Below, piece after piece: positions 29,870-40,082 of a DNA stretch of 64,000 bases. The stretch is from an uncultured Sphingomonadaceae bacterium (GTDB lineage Bacteria > Pseudomonadota > Alphaproteobacteria > Sphingomonadales > Sphingomonadaceae): NCBI GenBank assembly GCA_947497315.1, contig CANMFX010000001.1, positions 930,001-994,000 of the forward strand, given 5' to 3'. The notes below the pieces were generated by a model, which saw only the letters and a list, made by a program, of their open reading frames with translations, was not told where the DNA came from and did no database searches. A program made the position numbers and the translations under genes. The stretch's first letter is position 1, and each line of letters begins with the position of its first letter.

Positions 29870-31246
29870 TCAAAAACTCATTTCGTCATAAATGTGCGAT
29901 AAATCGCCATTCCACTCGCCATGATAGCGTTCCAGCAGCTGTGCCGCCGGGGATTTGCCCTTGGCGACCACGTCGCGCAGCGGATCGAGAAAGCCGCTTT
30001 CATTATCGCCGCTGGTGTTAAGGCGGCCGCGGGCAGTCAGGCCAGCAGAGGCGATATCGAGAATTTCGCTCGCCAGATCGAGCAGCTTGCCACCGTTCGG
30101 AAGCGGCGCGCTTAGGCCTTCTTTTGGCACAGCGTCGCGCAGGGCTTCACGCTCTTCCATGCTCCAACCCTTGACCCGGTCCCATGCGGCGTCGAGCGCG
30201 GTCTGGTCATAGAGCAAGCCAACCCAGAACGCAGGCAGGGCGCAGATCCGGTTCCACGGCCCGCCATCGGCGCCGCGCATTTCGAGGAAGCTTTTCAGGC
30301 GCACTTCGGGGAAGGCAGTCGAAAGGTGATCATTCCAGTCGGCCATGGTCGGCTTTTCACCGGGTAAGACGGACAATTCGCCTTTCAGGAAATCGCGGAA
30401 GCTCAGCCCCGCTGCATTGATATATTTGCCCTCGCGAAAGACGAAATACATCGGAACGTCGAGCATATATTCCGCATAGCGTTCATAACCAAAGCCCTCT
30501 TCAAACACGAAAGGCAGCATGCCGGTGCGATGCGGATCGGTGTCGGACCAGATATGGCTGCGGAAGCTTTCAAAGCCATTGGGCTGATTTTCAGTGAATG
30601 GCGAATTGGCGAACAGCGCGGTGGCGAGGGGTTGCAGGGCCAGACCGACACGGAATTTCTGCGCCATGTCGGCTTCGCTGGCATAGTCGAGATTGACCTG
30701 GATCGTGCAGGTGCGCAGCATCATGTCGAGGCCGAGATTGCCGACAGTCGGCATATGGTTCAGCATGATGCCGTAACGCCCCTTGGGCATGATCGGCAGC
30801 TCGGCGCGGGTCTTGTCCGGCCACATGCCCATGCCAAGGAAACCCTTGCCGGTTTTTTCGCCTATCGCTTTGACTTGCTGCAAATGGCGCCCGGTTTCGT
30901 TGCAGGTCTCGTGCAGATTTTCGAGCGGCGCACCGGATAGCTCTAACTGTCCGGCCGGTTCCAGGCTGACCGTGCCGTCATCCCCGGCCATGGCGATGAC
31001 TTTGCCGTTTTCTTCTACCGGCTTCCAGCCGAATTCCTGAAGCGCCAGCAGCAGGTCCTTGATCCCGCCAGGCTCGTCATAGCTCGGGGCATGATGGTCG
31101 GTGGTACAATAGACAAATTTCTCATGCTCGGTGCCGATGCGCCACTGCTCTTTTGGCTTCTCGCCGCCTTGCATCGGTTCGATAAGCTGGTTGACATCCT
31201 CGATCACAGGATCGTTGCTATTTGAAACTTGTCTCGTGCTCATCAT
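29870..31246 (-). CDS. gshA: glutamate-cysteine ligase (plant/alphaproteobacterial type)
   Basis: WRIGTEHEKFVY, GDDGTVSLEPAGQLELSGAPLENLHETCNE, PKGRYGIMLNHMPTVG. Confidence 0.93.
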   Translation of the reverse strand: MMSTRQVSNSNDPVIEDVNQLIEPMQGGEKPKEQWRIGTEHEKFVYCTTDHHAPSYDEPGGIKDLLLALQEFGWKPVEENGKVIAMAGDDGTVSLEPAGQLELSGAPLENLHETCNETGRHLQQVKAIGEKTGKGFLGMGMWPDKTRAELPIMPKGRYGIMLNHMPTVGNLGLDMMLRTCTIQVNLDYASEADMAQKFRVGLALQPLATALFANSPFTENQPNGFESFRSHIWSDTDPHRTGMLPFVFEEGFGYERYAEYMLDVPMYFVFREGKYINAAGLSFRDFLKGELSVLPGEKPTMADWNDHLSTAFPEVRLKSFLEMRGADGGPWNRICALPAFWVGLLYDQTALDAAWDRVKGWSMEEREALRDAVPKEGLSAPLPNGGKLLDLASEILDIASAGLTARGRLNTSGDNESGFLDPLRDVVAKGKSPAAQLLERYHGEWNGDLSHIYDEMSF

Positions 31247-31333
31247 TTGCGTTTAAGCAAGTGTCCGAAATATCGCTAGAAATATTTTGTTCGGGCGGGA
31301 GAAGAAATTGCGTGGGGGTGGAGTTTTTATTTT

Positions 31334-31443
31334 ACCTCAAGGATGGCACCAGACCGATGCGAAGCGGAGGCAAGGCCGACTGGCCGCCGCGCCTTATTGG
31401 CGCGTAGCCAAGGCGACGGATGTCGCCGCCCGGCGCTTGAGGT
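31334..31443. repeat. GC-rich modular inverted-repeat element, copy A (half unit)
   Basis: CCTCAAGG...GGCGACGGATGTCGCCGCCCGGCGCTTGAGG; shared with copies B-E. Confidence 0.9.
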
Positions 31444-31458
31444 CAAACAAATAAATCC

Positions 31459-32040
31459 TCAAACCAACCACTTAACCGCAACAAAGCCGCCAACGAACAA
31501 TATCCCGCCGAGTGTGGTCGCCAGCGCAAAATTCTTGTCGATCCATTCTTTCATCGGTGCGCCGAACTGGGCAAGCAGAACAGCAACAAGGAAGAAGCGA
31601 GCGGATCGCGCTATAATGGCTGCAAAGATCAGGATGTAGAGCGGCATGGAGGTGCTGCCCGCAGCTATAGTGATCACCTTGAACGGCAATGGCGTAAACC
31701 CGGCGAGCAGGACGACAATCCAGCCCTGCTCGTTAAAATTCTGGGCAAATAGGTCGAATTTGTCAGTCACGCCGTAAAATTCAAGGATCGCTATGCCGAC
31801 GGTTTCGAACAGGAAAAAGCCGATGGCATAGCCGAGCAAAGCCCCCAACACTGACGAAACGGTGCAGACAAAGGCGTACCAATAGGCGCGTTCCGGCTTG
31901 GCCAAACACATCGGCGCCAGCATGACATCGGGCGGAATGGGAAAGAAGCTCGACTCTGCAAAGCTGATCCCTGCAAGCCACTTGGTCGCTTGCGGATGAC
32001 CGGCCTTGTCGAGCATCCATTCGTAAAGGCGTTTGAGCAT
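31459..32040 (-). CDS. YqaA/DedA-family membrane protein
   Basis: ATKWLAGISFAESSFFPIPPDVMLAPMCLAKP...LLAGFTPLPFKVITIAAG. Confidence 0.88.
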   Translation of the reverse strand: MLKRLYEWMLDKAGHPQATKWLAGISFAESSFFPIPPDVMLAPMCLAKPERAYWYAFVCTVSSVLGALLGYAIGFFLFETVGIAILEFYGVTDKFDLFAQNFNEQGWIVVLLAGFTPLPFKVITIAAGSTSMPLYILIFAAIIARSARFFLVAVLLAQFGAPMKEWIDKNFALATTLGGILFVGGFVAVKWLV

Positions 32041-32050
32041 TATTTATAAG

Positions 32051-32280
32051 ACCTCAGGCGCCGGGCGGGCACATCCGTGCCCTTGGCTACGCGCCATAAG
32101 GCGCGGCGGCCGGTCGGCCTTGCCTCGCTGCGCTCGGACGATGCTCTCGAGGTTCGCGCCAGACAGATAAACTCTAGGTTGCCACCAATCCGACGCGAAG
32201 CGGAGGCAAGCGCGACTGCGCGCCCGAGCTTATGCGAGGAAAGCCAAGCGGGCGGATGCCCGCGCCCGGCGCTTGAGGGT
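32051..32280. repeat. GC-rich modular inverted-repeat element, copy B
   Basis: CCTCAGGCGCCGGGCGGGCACATCCGTGCCC ... GCGGGCGGATGCCCGCGCCCGGCGCTTGAGG. Confidence 0.92.
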
Positions 32281-32287
32281 AAAAAAA

Positions 32288-33859
32288 TCAATGCCCTGCT
32301 GCCCCCGACACTTCCTCTTGCAGTTCTTTCGGCGTTTCCCGGCCGTGGTCGGTGCCCGCTGTCCGGTTGCCCTTGGCGAGGGCAAAGACCACGCCGGACA
32401 AGGCAAGCAGGGCTACAATATTCGGCAGCGTCATAACGGCGTTCGAAATATCGCCCAGGCGCCAGACCAGTTGCAAGGGTGCGAAGGAACCGAAGAAGAT
32501 CACCACGCACCACAGGACGCGCCAGATAAAGTGCAGTTTTTTCTCGCCGCTCAGGCTCGCACCGGGGAGCAGGTCGTAAAGATAGGTAATCGCGCGCTCG
32601 CCATAATAGCTCCAGGTAAGCAGGGTCGTGAACACGAACAGGATCAGCGCGACCGAGACAATCAACGTGCCAATCGGAATACTGAACACTTCAAACGGGA
32701 AGGCTGCACCATAAGCGCCCGATGTCATGGCAAAACCATTGAGGTCAGATTGCCAGGCGTGTTCGACCACGGTTTTGACGCCATTGGCATCAGTCACGGT
32801 AAAGTCGCCAGCGACCGTCAGCATGACCAAGGCGGTCATGGTGCAGATCACGATGGTATCGATAAACGTGCCCATCATCGCAAAACGGCCCTGTGCTGCT
32901 GGATCATTGGTCTGTGCCACCGCGTGCGCAATCGGGGTGGAACCCTGACCTGCTTCGTTAGAAAACAGCCCGCGCGCCACACCGGCGCGAATGGCAATCA
33001 TGATCATCGCGCCAAGGAAACCACCGGCTGCGGCGTCATAGCCAAATGCGCCTGCAAAGATGCGGGAGAAGGTTTCCGGCAGATAAGGCAGGTTGATCAT
33101 CAAGGCGATAAAAGCCATCACAAGATAAGCCGCGGCCATCCACGGAACGATTGTTTCAGCGACTTTACCGATGGATTTGATGCCGCCGATAATGACTGCA
33201 AATACTGCGACCGCAGCAACCGCACCGCCAATCCATTCTTCGACCCCGAACAGCTCATTGGCGCTGTCGCCCAGACTATTGGCCTGAATACCGTTGCCGG
33301 TAACCAGCGCTGAAAACAGGGCGCCGATACAGAAAAGCACCGCCAGCCAGGTCCATTTCGGGCCGAGGCCAAGGGTAATATAAGTCATCGGTCCACCGCG
33401 ATAGGTGCCGTCTTCGGCCTGTTCGCGGAAACGGATGGCGAGCGACCCCTCGGCAAAGGCGAGCGCCATGCCGAACAGAGCGGTGATCCACATCCAGAAA
33501 ATCGCACCCGGACCGCCCAGCGTAATAGCCGTCGCAACGCCCGCGAGATTGCCGGTTCCCACTTGCCCGGAAAGGGCTGTCGAAAGGGCGGCGAAGGGAG
33601 AAATCTCACCCGCGCCCTTACTGTCGGATTTCTTGAACAGACCAGCAAGAGCAGGGAACAGGCGGCGCAGCGGATAGCCGCGCAAACCGATCATGAAATA
33701 GATGCCAGCGCCAAGCAAGATGATGACCATCGGCGGAATTGGCTGGCCAGCAATTGCTATAACCGCTTCGCCATTCCAGGTCCCGCCCCAGATAAAGTCC
33801 GATACATTGGTGACCGGCTGAATAGCCGCTTCAAACCCCGAAACTGGCGCTGTACTCAC
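32288..33859 (-). CDS. alanine/glycine:cation symporter (AGCS family)
   Basis: PFAALSTALSGQVGTGNLAGVATAITLGGPGAIFWMWITALFGMA; FSNEAGQGSTPIAHA. Confidence 0.95.
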   Translation of the reverse strand: MSTAPVSGFEAAIQPVTNVSDFIWGGTWNGEAVIAIAGQPIPPMVIILLGAGIYFMIGLRGYPLRRLFPALAGLFKKSDSKGAGEISPFAALSTALSGQVGTGNLAGVATAITLGGPGAIFWMWITALFGMALAFAEGSLAIRFREQAEDGTYRGGPMTYITLGLGPKWTWLAVLFCIGALFSALVTGNGIQANSLGDSANELFGVEEWIGGAVAAVAVFAVIIGGIKSIGKVAETIVPWMAAAYLVMAFIALMINLPYLPETFSRIFAGAFGYDAAAGGFLGAMIMIAIRAGVARGLFSNEAGQGSTPIAHAVAQTNDPAAQGRFAMMGTFIDTIVICTMTALVMLTVAGDFTVTDANGVKTVVEHAWQSDLNGFAMTSGAYGAAFPFEVFSIPIGTLIVSVALILFVFTTLLTWSYYGERAITYLYDLLPGASLSGEKKLHFIWRVLWCVVIFFGSFAPLQLVWRLGDISNAVMTLPNIVALLALSGVVFALAKGNRTAGTDHGRETPKELQEEVSGAAGH

Positions 33860-34054
33860 TCATATTCTCCCCGTATCGCGCATTTGGCGCTGAAAACTCC
33901 ACCCCGTTCGGGCTGTAATTTAATTACAATCGCAACAGGATTAGCAGCCACGCCGTTTTTGGCAAATGCTTTTGCCAATCGCGTGTGAAAGCCTATGATA
34001 AAGTTAGAAAATCAAAACCAATATCATGATTCTTTGACAGATGGAGCAGCGCAA

Positions 34055-35134
34055 ATGAGCGACCAGACAAGCAGCCTATGGGTTAAAAAGGCCGATCTTC
34101 CACAAAGCGAGTGGCACGCCGGACCTCCGCCGGAGCTTGGCGAAGGTCAGGTTTTGCTGGAGATCGAGAAATATGCGCTGACGGCCAACAACATCACTTA
34201 TGCTGCGGTGGGTGACGGCTTTGGCTATTGGAATTTCTTCCCGACCGGGGATGCGGACTGGGGTATTGTGCCGGTCTGGGGCTTTGCCAAAGTGGTGGCT
34301 TCGCAAAATGCCGATATCGCGATTGGCGAGCGGGTTTACGGCTATCTGCCAATGGCCAGCCACTTGGTTGTATCCCCGGGCAATGTTACCGAGGCGGGAT
34401 TTGTCGATCATGCCGAACATCGTCAAGGGCTGGCGATCATCTATAATCAATATCACCGTCTCGGCACCGATGAAGGGCAGATGGAAGAGGAACGCGCGCT
34501 CTATCAACCGCTGTTCACGACCAGCTTTTTGATTGAAGATATGATGCGCAAAGCCGCCTGGCATGGCGCGGAGGCGGTGCTGCTAACCAGTGCTTCGTCC
34601 AAAACGGCGCTGGGTCTGGCGGTGGTTGCCAAGAATCTCAGCCCCGATATCAAACGCATCGGTCTGACTTCAGCTGGCAACAAGGCGTTTGTGGAAGGAA
34701 CCGGGCTTTATGATGAGGTGCTGACCTATGATGATCTGTCCAGCGCGGATGCATCGCAGAATATCGTATCGGTCGACTTTGCCGGCAACAGTGCGCTGCT
34801 TACCGCGATCCACGCGCATTGGGATGTCAATCTGAAGTTCAGCTCCATGGTGGGGGCCACTCATTTTGAGGAACGCAAGGGTACAGGCGACCTGAAGGGC
34901 CCTGCGCCGGTGCTGTTTTTCGCGCCAACAGTGGCTGAAACGCTGATGAAAGAAGTCGGCCCAGCGACGTTCCGCGCGATGGTGGATGAACAATTTGCCG
35001 CTTTTGTTGCGAGTGTGGCGAACCACCTTTCGGTTGAGCATCTCTCTGGGCAGGATGCCTTGCGAAGCGCCTATCTCGAGATGCTGGCCAACAAGGTTGC
35101 ACCCAATCGCGGTTTGATCTGCGCGCTGGGCTGA
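34055..35134 (+). CDS. DUF2855 family protein
   Basis: LTANNITYAAVGDGFGYWNFFP...WGIVPVWGFAKV typical of DUF2855. Confidence 0.88.
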   Translation: MSDQTSSLWVKKADLPQSEWHAGPPPELGEGQVLLEIEKYALTANNITYAAVGDGFGYWNFFPTGDADWGIVPVWGFAKVVASQNADIAIGERVYGYLPMASHLVVSPGNVTEAGFVDHAEHRQGLAIIYNQYHRLGTDEGQMEEERALYQPLFTTSFLIEDMMRKAAWHGAEAVLLTSASSKTALGLAVVAKNLSPDIKRIGLTSAGNKAFVEGTGLYDEVLTYDDLSSADASQNIVSVDFAGNSALLTAIHAHWDVNLKFSSMVGATHFEERKGTGDLKGPAPVLFFAPTVAETLMKEVGPATFRAMVDEQFAAFVASVANHLSVEHLSGQDALRSAYLEMLANKVAPNRGLICALG

Positions 35135-35207
35135 GGTCGAAAAAGCGTTGCTTATCAACACAGAAGGGCAGATAACAGCCTGAACGGGGTCGCGCCTAGG
35201 GGACGAC

Positions 35208-36995
35208 ATGACTGAAACACCGGTTTCCGGCCCAAATTTGGCCCGCCATGCGCTATTTGATGGCGTGTCGGAGGCGGCGCTCGATGCACTGGAATCGGTG
35301 TCCACGCTGAAGCGCGTATCAGGCGGCGAAAATCTCGTCGTGCAGGGCGATGACGCCGACGCGCTCTATTTTGTCGAATCCGGGCGGTTCCGCGTGGTGG
35401 TCAACAAGGTTCATACTGTCGCACATATCGAGGCCGGAGAAGCGGTTGGCGAACTGGCCTTTTTCGCAGGCGGCAAGCGCACCGCCGATGTGATTGCGAC
35501 GCGCGATTCGGTTGTGCTGGAAGTATCGCGCAAGGCGTTTGACAATATCGCCCTTGATCATCCGGAACTGACCCAGGCAATGCTGAAACTGGTATCGGAG
35601 CGGCTTGTCGTCGCCACAGCGCGCACGGCATCGGTATCAACCGGAACACCGCGCGTAATTGCCTTGCTACCCGCCGGAACCAGTCAATTGCCTGACGGTT
35701 TACTGTCGCGGTTGGCCGCCGCCTTTGAAGCGGTGTTGAAAGACGACACTCCAATCATCGCAGTCGATCAAGGGACAAATGAAGCCTCTGACGGTGCGGC
35801 CTATCAGGCTTGGCTGGCGGAGCAGGAAGCCAAGGGTGCATATGTTCTCATTGACGGTAGCGGGTCGGAAGAATGGGGCGGTCAGGTCTGCCGCAATGCC
35901 GATGCGCTGGTCATGGTCGGCTGTCCGGGGCGGGCCGAACCCGAACCCAATGCTATGGAACAGACGGCAATGCGCTGGATTGCTCCGCCGCAGCGGTCCC
36001 TGTTGCTGGTGCGGGAGAAGGCCGACAAAACGATTACCAAGAGCGCGATCTGGATCGATCCGCGCGAACCGAAACTACACCATCATGTTGCTCTTGATAG
36101 CGATGCCGATTTCGCCAAGGTCGCTCGCTTCCTCACGGGTCGTGCGGTCGGCTTGGTACTTGCTGGCGGCGGCGCGCTGGGCTGCGCGCATCTGGGTGTC
36201 GTGCAAGCGTTGAGACAGGCCGATATCCCCATCGACTTTATCGGCGGGGCCAGCGCAGGGGCGGCGATGGGCGGCGCAATTGCGCGAGGGATGACGGTTG
36301 AAGAGACCCTCGACCAGATGGAAGCGATGTTCATCAAGGCCAAGGCGATGCGGCGGCTGACCCTGCCGCTCTATTCATTGCTTGATCCCACGGTGTTCGA
36401 TGCTGAGCTGCGTCAGCGATACGGGACCAAGGATATTGCCGATCAGCCGATAAATTTCTTTGGCGTTTCGACCAACCTGTCAACCAACGGCCTGCACGTC
36501 CATCGGCGCGGGCCGCTATGGGAATGTGTTCGCGCATCAGGATCGCTGCCAACGATATTGCCGCCCTTTATCGATAGCGATGGCAATATTCTGGTTGATG
36601 GCGGTGTGCTCGACAATGTGCCGGTCAAGGTCATGCACGGCCTGAAAACTGGCCCCAATATCGTGGTGTCACTGGGTGATCCGGACGAGATCTGGCGCAC
36701 CGATGTCGAATATGAAGATATCCGCGGGCGCTGGACATTGATGAAGGACGTGCTGCTGCGCAAAAAACGTGAGGCGGAGTTCCCCTCGATAGTCGAGATC
36801 ATGTCCCGGTCGATGGTGGTGGCAAGCCGGATGGCATCGAAAGAAATGCTCGGCGATCAGGACCTGCTGGTGAACCCCCCAATCATCCCCGACATGCAGA
36901 TTCTCGATTGGCATCTGGGGCGTGAGCTGGCCGAGATGGCAGAAGAATATATCACCAGCCAGGTGATCGAAAGCGCAGGCCTGAAACATTTGTAA
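35208..36995 (+). CDS. cyclic-nucleotide-binding/patatin-like phospholipase (NTE family)
   Basis: cNMP-binding domain VVQGDDADALYFVESGRFRV...GEAVGELAFFAGGKRTADV; patatin GLVLAGGGALGCAHLGVVQAL, GASAGA, DGGVLDNVPV. Confidence 0.93.
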   Translation: MTETPVSGPNLARHALFDGVSEAALDALESVSTLKRVSGGENLVVQGDDADALYFVESGRFRVVVNKVHTVAHIEAGEAVGELAFFAGGKRTADVIATRDSVVLEVSRKAFDNIALDHPELTQAMLKLVSERLVVATARTASVSTGTPRVIALLPAGTSQLPDGLLSRLAAAFEAVLKDDTPIIAVDQGTNEASDGAAYQAWLAEQEAKGAYVLIDGSGSEEWGGQVCRNADALVMVGCPGRAEPEPNAMEQTAMRWIAPPQRSLLLVREKADKTITKSAIWIDPREPKLHHHVALDSDADFAKVARFLTGRAVGLVLAGGGALGCAHLGVVQALRQADIPIDFIGGASAGAAMGGAIARGMTVEETLDQMEAMFIKAKAMRRLTLPLYSLLDPTVFDAELRQRYGTKDIADQPINFFGVSTNLSTNGLHVHRRGPLWECVRASGSLPTILPPFIDSDGNILVDGGVLDNVPVKVMHGLKTGPNIVVSLGDPDEIWRTDVEYEDIRGRWTLMKDVLLRKKREAEFPSIVEIMSRSMVVASRMASKEMLGDQDLLVNPPIIPDMQILDWHLGRELAEMAEEYITSQVIESAGLKHL

Positions 36996-36997
36996 TT

Positions 36998-37017
36998 GCT
37001 TGCCGCGCGCGGCAAGC
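36998..37017. repeat. 20-bp perfect palindrome GCTTGCCGCGCGCGGCAAGC
   Basis: Directly visible immediately after the patatin-like CDS stop. Confidence 0.9.
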
Positions 37018-37121
37018 TTGGTACGGGCAATCGAATACACGCATCAAGTACCTGCAAAAAAGGGGAGGATTTTGCGCGGCGTCTGCATTAAACAGCGATT
37101 CCCCCGATATCAGGATGACTT

Positions 37122-37778
37122 ATGACTCCCACCACCAATCCCCCACAAACTCTTGAGTTTCAATGTGAATGCGGCGCCATTCACGGTGTTGTGCGCGAAT
37201 CCTTTCCGCCAACCGGCCGCCGTCTGGTTTGCCATTGCAACGATTGTCAGGCCTTTGCCCATTATCTGGGCAGGGAAAAACAGATGTTGGACGACCATGC
37301 CGGGACGCATGTCTATCAGATGGATTCATCGAAATTCACCATCAGCAAAGGAAAGGACAAGCTCGCCTGTGTCACCGTTACCGGCGGACCGCTGCTGCGC
37401 TGGTATTGCGCGACCTGTAAAACACCGATTGCCAATACGCTCAGCTCCACGCGCTTTCCGTTTCTTTCGTTGATCCTGTCGGCCTTTGATCAGGGAAAAA
37501 CCGATGCGGTGCTGGGATCGGGCGTTGAGCATGTCGCGATACCATCTGGCGCAGGCGATCCCGGCAAGGTCAAGACCGCAGGAATGGCGGGCATGTTGTG
37601 GCAGCTGCTGGTCCGCGCGATCAAGGCGCGGTTCAACCCGGAGCTAAAAAAAACACCGCTGTTTGATGATGATACCGGCAAACCTCTCGCTGTGCCGATC
37701 AAGCTGGAGCGTTCAGAACGGCTGGCGATTGACGAAAAGGCCGATATTTACCGCGAGGTTTTGGCAGAGGCGCAGTAG
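37122..37778 (+). CDS. GFA-like / DUF6151 family protein
   Basis: LEFQCECGAIHGVV...RLVCHCNDCQAFAHYLGR...WYCATCKTPIANT zinc-binding Cys pattern. Confidence 0.8.
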   Translation: MTPTTNPPQTLEFQCECGAIHGVVRESFPPTGRRLVCHCNDCQAFAHYLGREKQMLDDHAGTHVYQMDSSKFTISKGKDKLACVTVTGGPLLRWYCATCKTPIANTLSSTRFPFLSLILSAFDQGKTDAVLGSGVEHVAIPSGAGDPGKVKTAGMAGMLWQLLVRAIKARFNPELKKTPLFDDDTGKPLAVPIKLERSERLAIDEKADIYREVLAEAQ

Positions 37779-37905
37779 GCGATTGTACCGGTTCACGGAG
37801 CCTAAGGACGGGAGCAAACCGTTTGTGGCTCTTTCGTCCCATTCAGATTAATCTAACCCAGCTTTCGTATCCGCTATGGGCGCAAAAGCGGACATAGGCA
37901 CCATC

Positions 37906-38472
37906 CTAATTCAGATAGAATATTCTAACACCAATCGGGCCCGGCCCCACAATGGCTTGATGGAATTTCAGATTGTCATAAGCGCTTTTCGCTAGTGATG
38001 TTCCATAGCCTTCCGCTGGATAGTCCCCTTGCATATCAAATTGCTGATTGCCATTCTCATCGTGGAAAACGGAAACTGCATATGCCTTGTCTGCTAGGTC
38101 AGGAAACTTTGTAGTTATCCGTCTTGTAGATGCGGGGAGTTCTGCAAAGCCGACCGCCTGCTGGTAGTCATAGCTTGCGTAAGCGGCGGCATTGTCGAAC
38201 ACCATAATGTAGATCTTTCCCTTCGAGTTGCGAACGCCGTTAATGGAAACAGTTAGGTATGGATTATTGGTCTGCTCGGCGGAAACCGAAGTCTCAAGCT
38301 TTGAATCTTGAGTATTTTCAGTTTTCGGCACCGGTTTCGACACAGCAATGCCATCAGCCACTGCTTTTCCATTTGTTTGACCGAGCTTGGCCAGGCTAGC
38401 TGTCCACGCGCCGCTCATCACAAGGGCGGCAGTTGTCAGCACAGCGGCAACTCTCTGTTTGTTGGTCGGCAT
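37906..38472 (-). CDS. DUF2141 domain-containing secreted protein
   Basis: LTVSINGVRNSKGKIYIMVFDNAAAYASYDYQQAV...AYAVSVFHDENGNQQFD. Confidence 0.88.
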   Translation of the reverse strand: MPTNKQRVAAVLTTAALVMSGAWTASLAKLGQTNGKAVADGIAVSKPVPKTENTQDSKLETSVSAEQTNNPYLTVSINGVRNSKGKIYIMVFDNAAAYASYDYQQAVGFAELPASTRRITTKFPDLADKAYAVSVFHDENGNQQFDMQGDYPAEGYGTSLAKSAYDNLKFHQAIVGPGPIGVRIFYLN

Positions 38473-38485
38473 AAATTATCCAGTG

Positions 38486-39394
38486 CTAGTTTTTAGATTT
38501 GGCGGACAGTTCGACCGGTATTGACGCTGGTTCAAACTCCGGAGGGCCAAAGAAATAGCCGGCTTTGTTGCGCCAGCCCCTGGCTGTAATCACGTTCTTT
38601 CCAACACGATATATTCCATGGAAGAAGGCGATTAAGGGGTTGTTGCTGTTGATTGGTTTGACCAGGCCATAGACAACAGGTGCCTTTTCTTCGGCGAATG
38701 TTCCGAAGATCCGGTCCCAGATGATGAAGATCCCGCCATAGTTGGTGTCGAGATATTCAGGATTTGAACCATGATGCACGCGGTGATGTGATGGCGTGTT
38801 CAAAATCAACTCAATCGGCCGGGGGAATTTTTTGATCGTCTCGGTATGCAGCGCTGTTTGATATAGCTGCACAAAAATCTCTGCGAAGGCGACCACAATG
38901 GGATTGAAGCCAAGCAAAACCATTATCACCGTACCGAACATCGGCCACAATCCGTCCATGGGACCAAAGCGATAAGCGACCGAAATGTTGAAATGCGGAG
39001 AACTATGATGGACGCTATGTGTTGCCCATGCAAAGTTGAATCGGTGCATGCAGCGATGTTCCCAATAATAGAGCAAGTCGGCGATCACGATACATATCAG
39101 AATGGTTGCCAGATTGGTTTCAATCTCGAACAGGGCGAATGAATAAGCGCCGTACACTGCAAAAACATAGAGCCCACCAAGGAGTAGAAAATTTACACCG
39201 ACAAACATGGCGAGCGTGATGTAGTTGGTGATTGTATCGCCAACCAGGTTCCAGCTGATCCGACCCCTCATGGCATAGCGAACAAATTCAAGCGCCAGAA
39301 ATATCAATGCGCCAATGAAGAACCAGTTGTTGAGCGTAGCATCCCAATATTCAACAAGGCTTGGACTGATATTGTCCAAAAGTGCATTCACCAT
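38486..39394 (-). CDS. sterol desaturase / fatty acid hydroxylase family protein
   Basis: His motifs YYWEHRCMHR, HSVHHSSPHF, HHRVHHGSN. Confidence 0.92.
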   Translation of the reverse strand: MVNALLDNISPSLVEYWDATLNNWFFIGALIFLALEFVRYAMRGRISWNLVGDTITNYITLAMFVGVNFLLLGGLYVFAVYGAYSFALFEIETNLATILICIVIADLLYYWEHRCMHRFNFAWATHSVHHSSPHFNISVAYRFGPMDGLWPMFGTVIMVLLGFNPIVVAFAEIFVQLYQTALHTETIKKFPRPIELILNTPSHHRVHHGSNPEYLDTNYGGIFIIWDRIFGTFAEEKAPVVYGLVKPINSNNPLIAFFHGIYRVGKNVITARGWRNKAGYFFGPPEFEPASIPVELSAKSKN

Positions 39395-39422
39395 ATTGCT
39401 CCAACCTGCGAATCGAGTTTAA

Positions 39423-39481
39423 ATTATCAGACTTGATAATCTTTAAATATGCTTCTATTATAAATTGTCAACGGTGATAAT
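39423..39481. promoter_or_regulatory. two operator-like palindromes in divergent sterol-desaturase/TetR promoter region
   Basis: ATTATCA-GACT-TGATAAT (39423-39440) and ATTGTCA-ACGG-TGATAAT (39464-39481), start-to-start 41 bp. Confidence 0.65.
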
Positions 39482-39494
39482 CTATGGAGTGTGC

Positions 39495-40082
39495 ATGCCG
39501 CGTCCTGATATGAAAGAACAGCGCAAGGCAGAAATTCTGGAAGCTTTTGAAAACTGCGTCGCTCGCTATGGCGTGGAAGGTGCGACGCTTGAGCGGATCG
39601 CTGATGAAGCGGGTTTGGCAAGAGCATTGATCCGTCACAATGTTGGCAATCGCGAAGATTTGCTGGCGGCTCTCATCAAGCGATTTTTTGATAGATCGAC
39701 TGAAAGTACGAAGCAAATGGTTGCTGCATTACCATCGCAAAACCCTTCCCGGACATTGGTCGATTGGCTGTTCGATCCCGCCTACTCCGATCCCAAGCAG
39801 GTTCTGATAACCGAAGCATTGATTGCATCAGCAGCCAATGACAAAGCGCTGGCAAAACGTCTGCGGAACTGGACCGATGGTTTTGTTGGGTCGATAGAAA
39901 ATGTGCTGAGTGCAGAGTTTCCGAAAGCATCAAAGGAAGCGACTGCCGCTGTGGGAGCGGGTATCACGGGGGTCTATTTTAACATTGACAGCTTTGCGCT
40001 TCTCGGCCCGATGAAAAAACTGCGCGCCGCATCGAAAGCTGCGGCCTTGCGTTTGATAGATAGCCTGGAGAACGAGAGATGA
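39495..40082 (+). CDS. TetR family transcriptional regulator
   Basis: KAEILEAFENCVARYGVEGATLERIADEAGLARALIRHNVGNREDLLAALI N-terminal HTH. Confidence 0.92.
   Translation: MPRPDMKEQRKAEILEAFENCVARYGVEGATLERIADEAGLARALIRHNVGNREDLLAALIKRFFDRSTESTKQMVAALPSQNPSRTLVDWLFDPAYSDPKQVLITEALIASAANDKALAKRLRNWTDGFVGSIENVLSAEFPKASKEATAAVGAGITGVYFNIDSFALLGPMKKLRAASKAAALRLIDSLENER

Noticed and set aside
32040-32513. ORF with peptide ...RPSLCEESQAGGCPRPA... (and similar peptides in ORFs 43369..43569-, 44640..45431+ N-terminus, 49764..50018-)
   Set aside because: These are translations of the GC-rich repeat family on different strands and frames, overlapping well-supported genes; the shared peptide reflects repeat DNA, not a protein family.
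32273-33313. 346-aa plus-strand ORF opposite the AGCS symporter
   Set aside because: Shadow ORF; His/Arg/Gly-rich composition typical of antisense frames.
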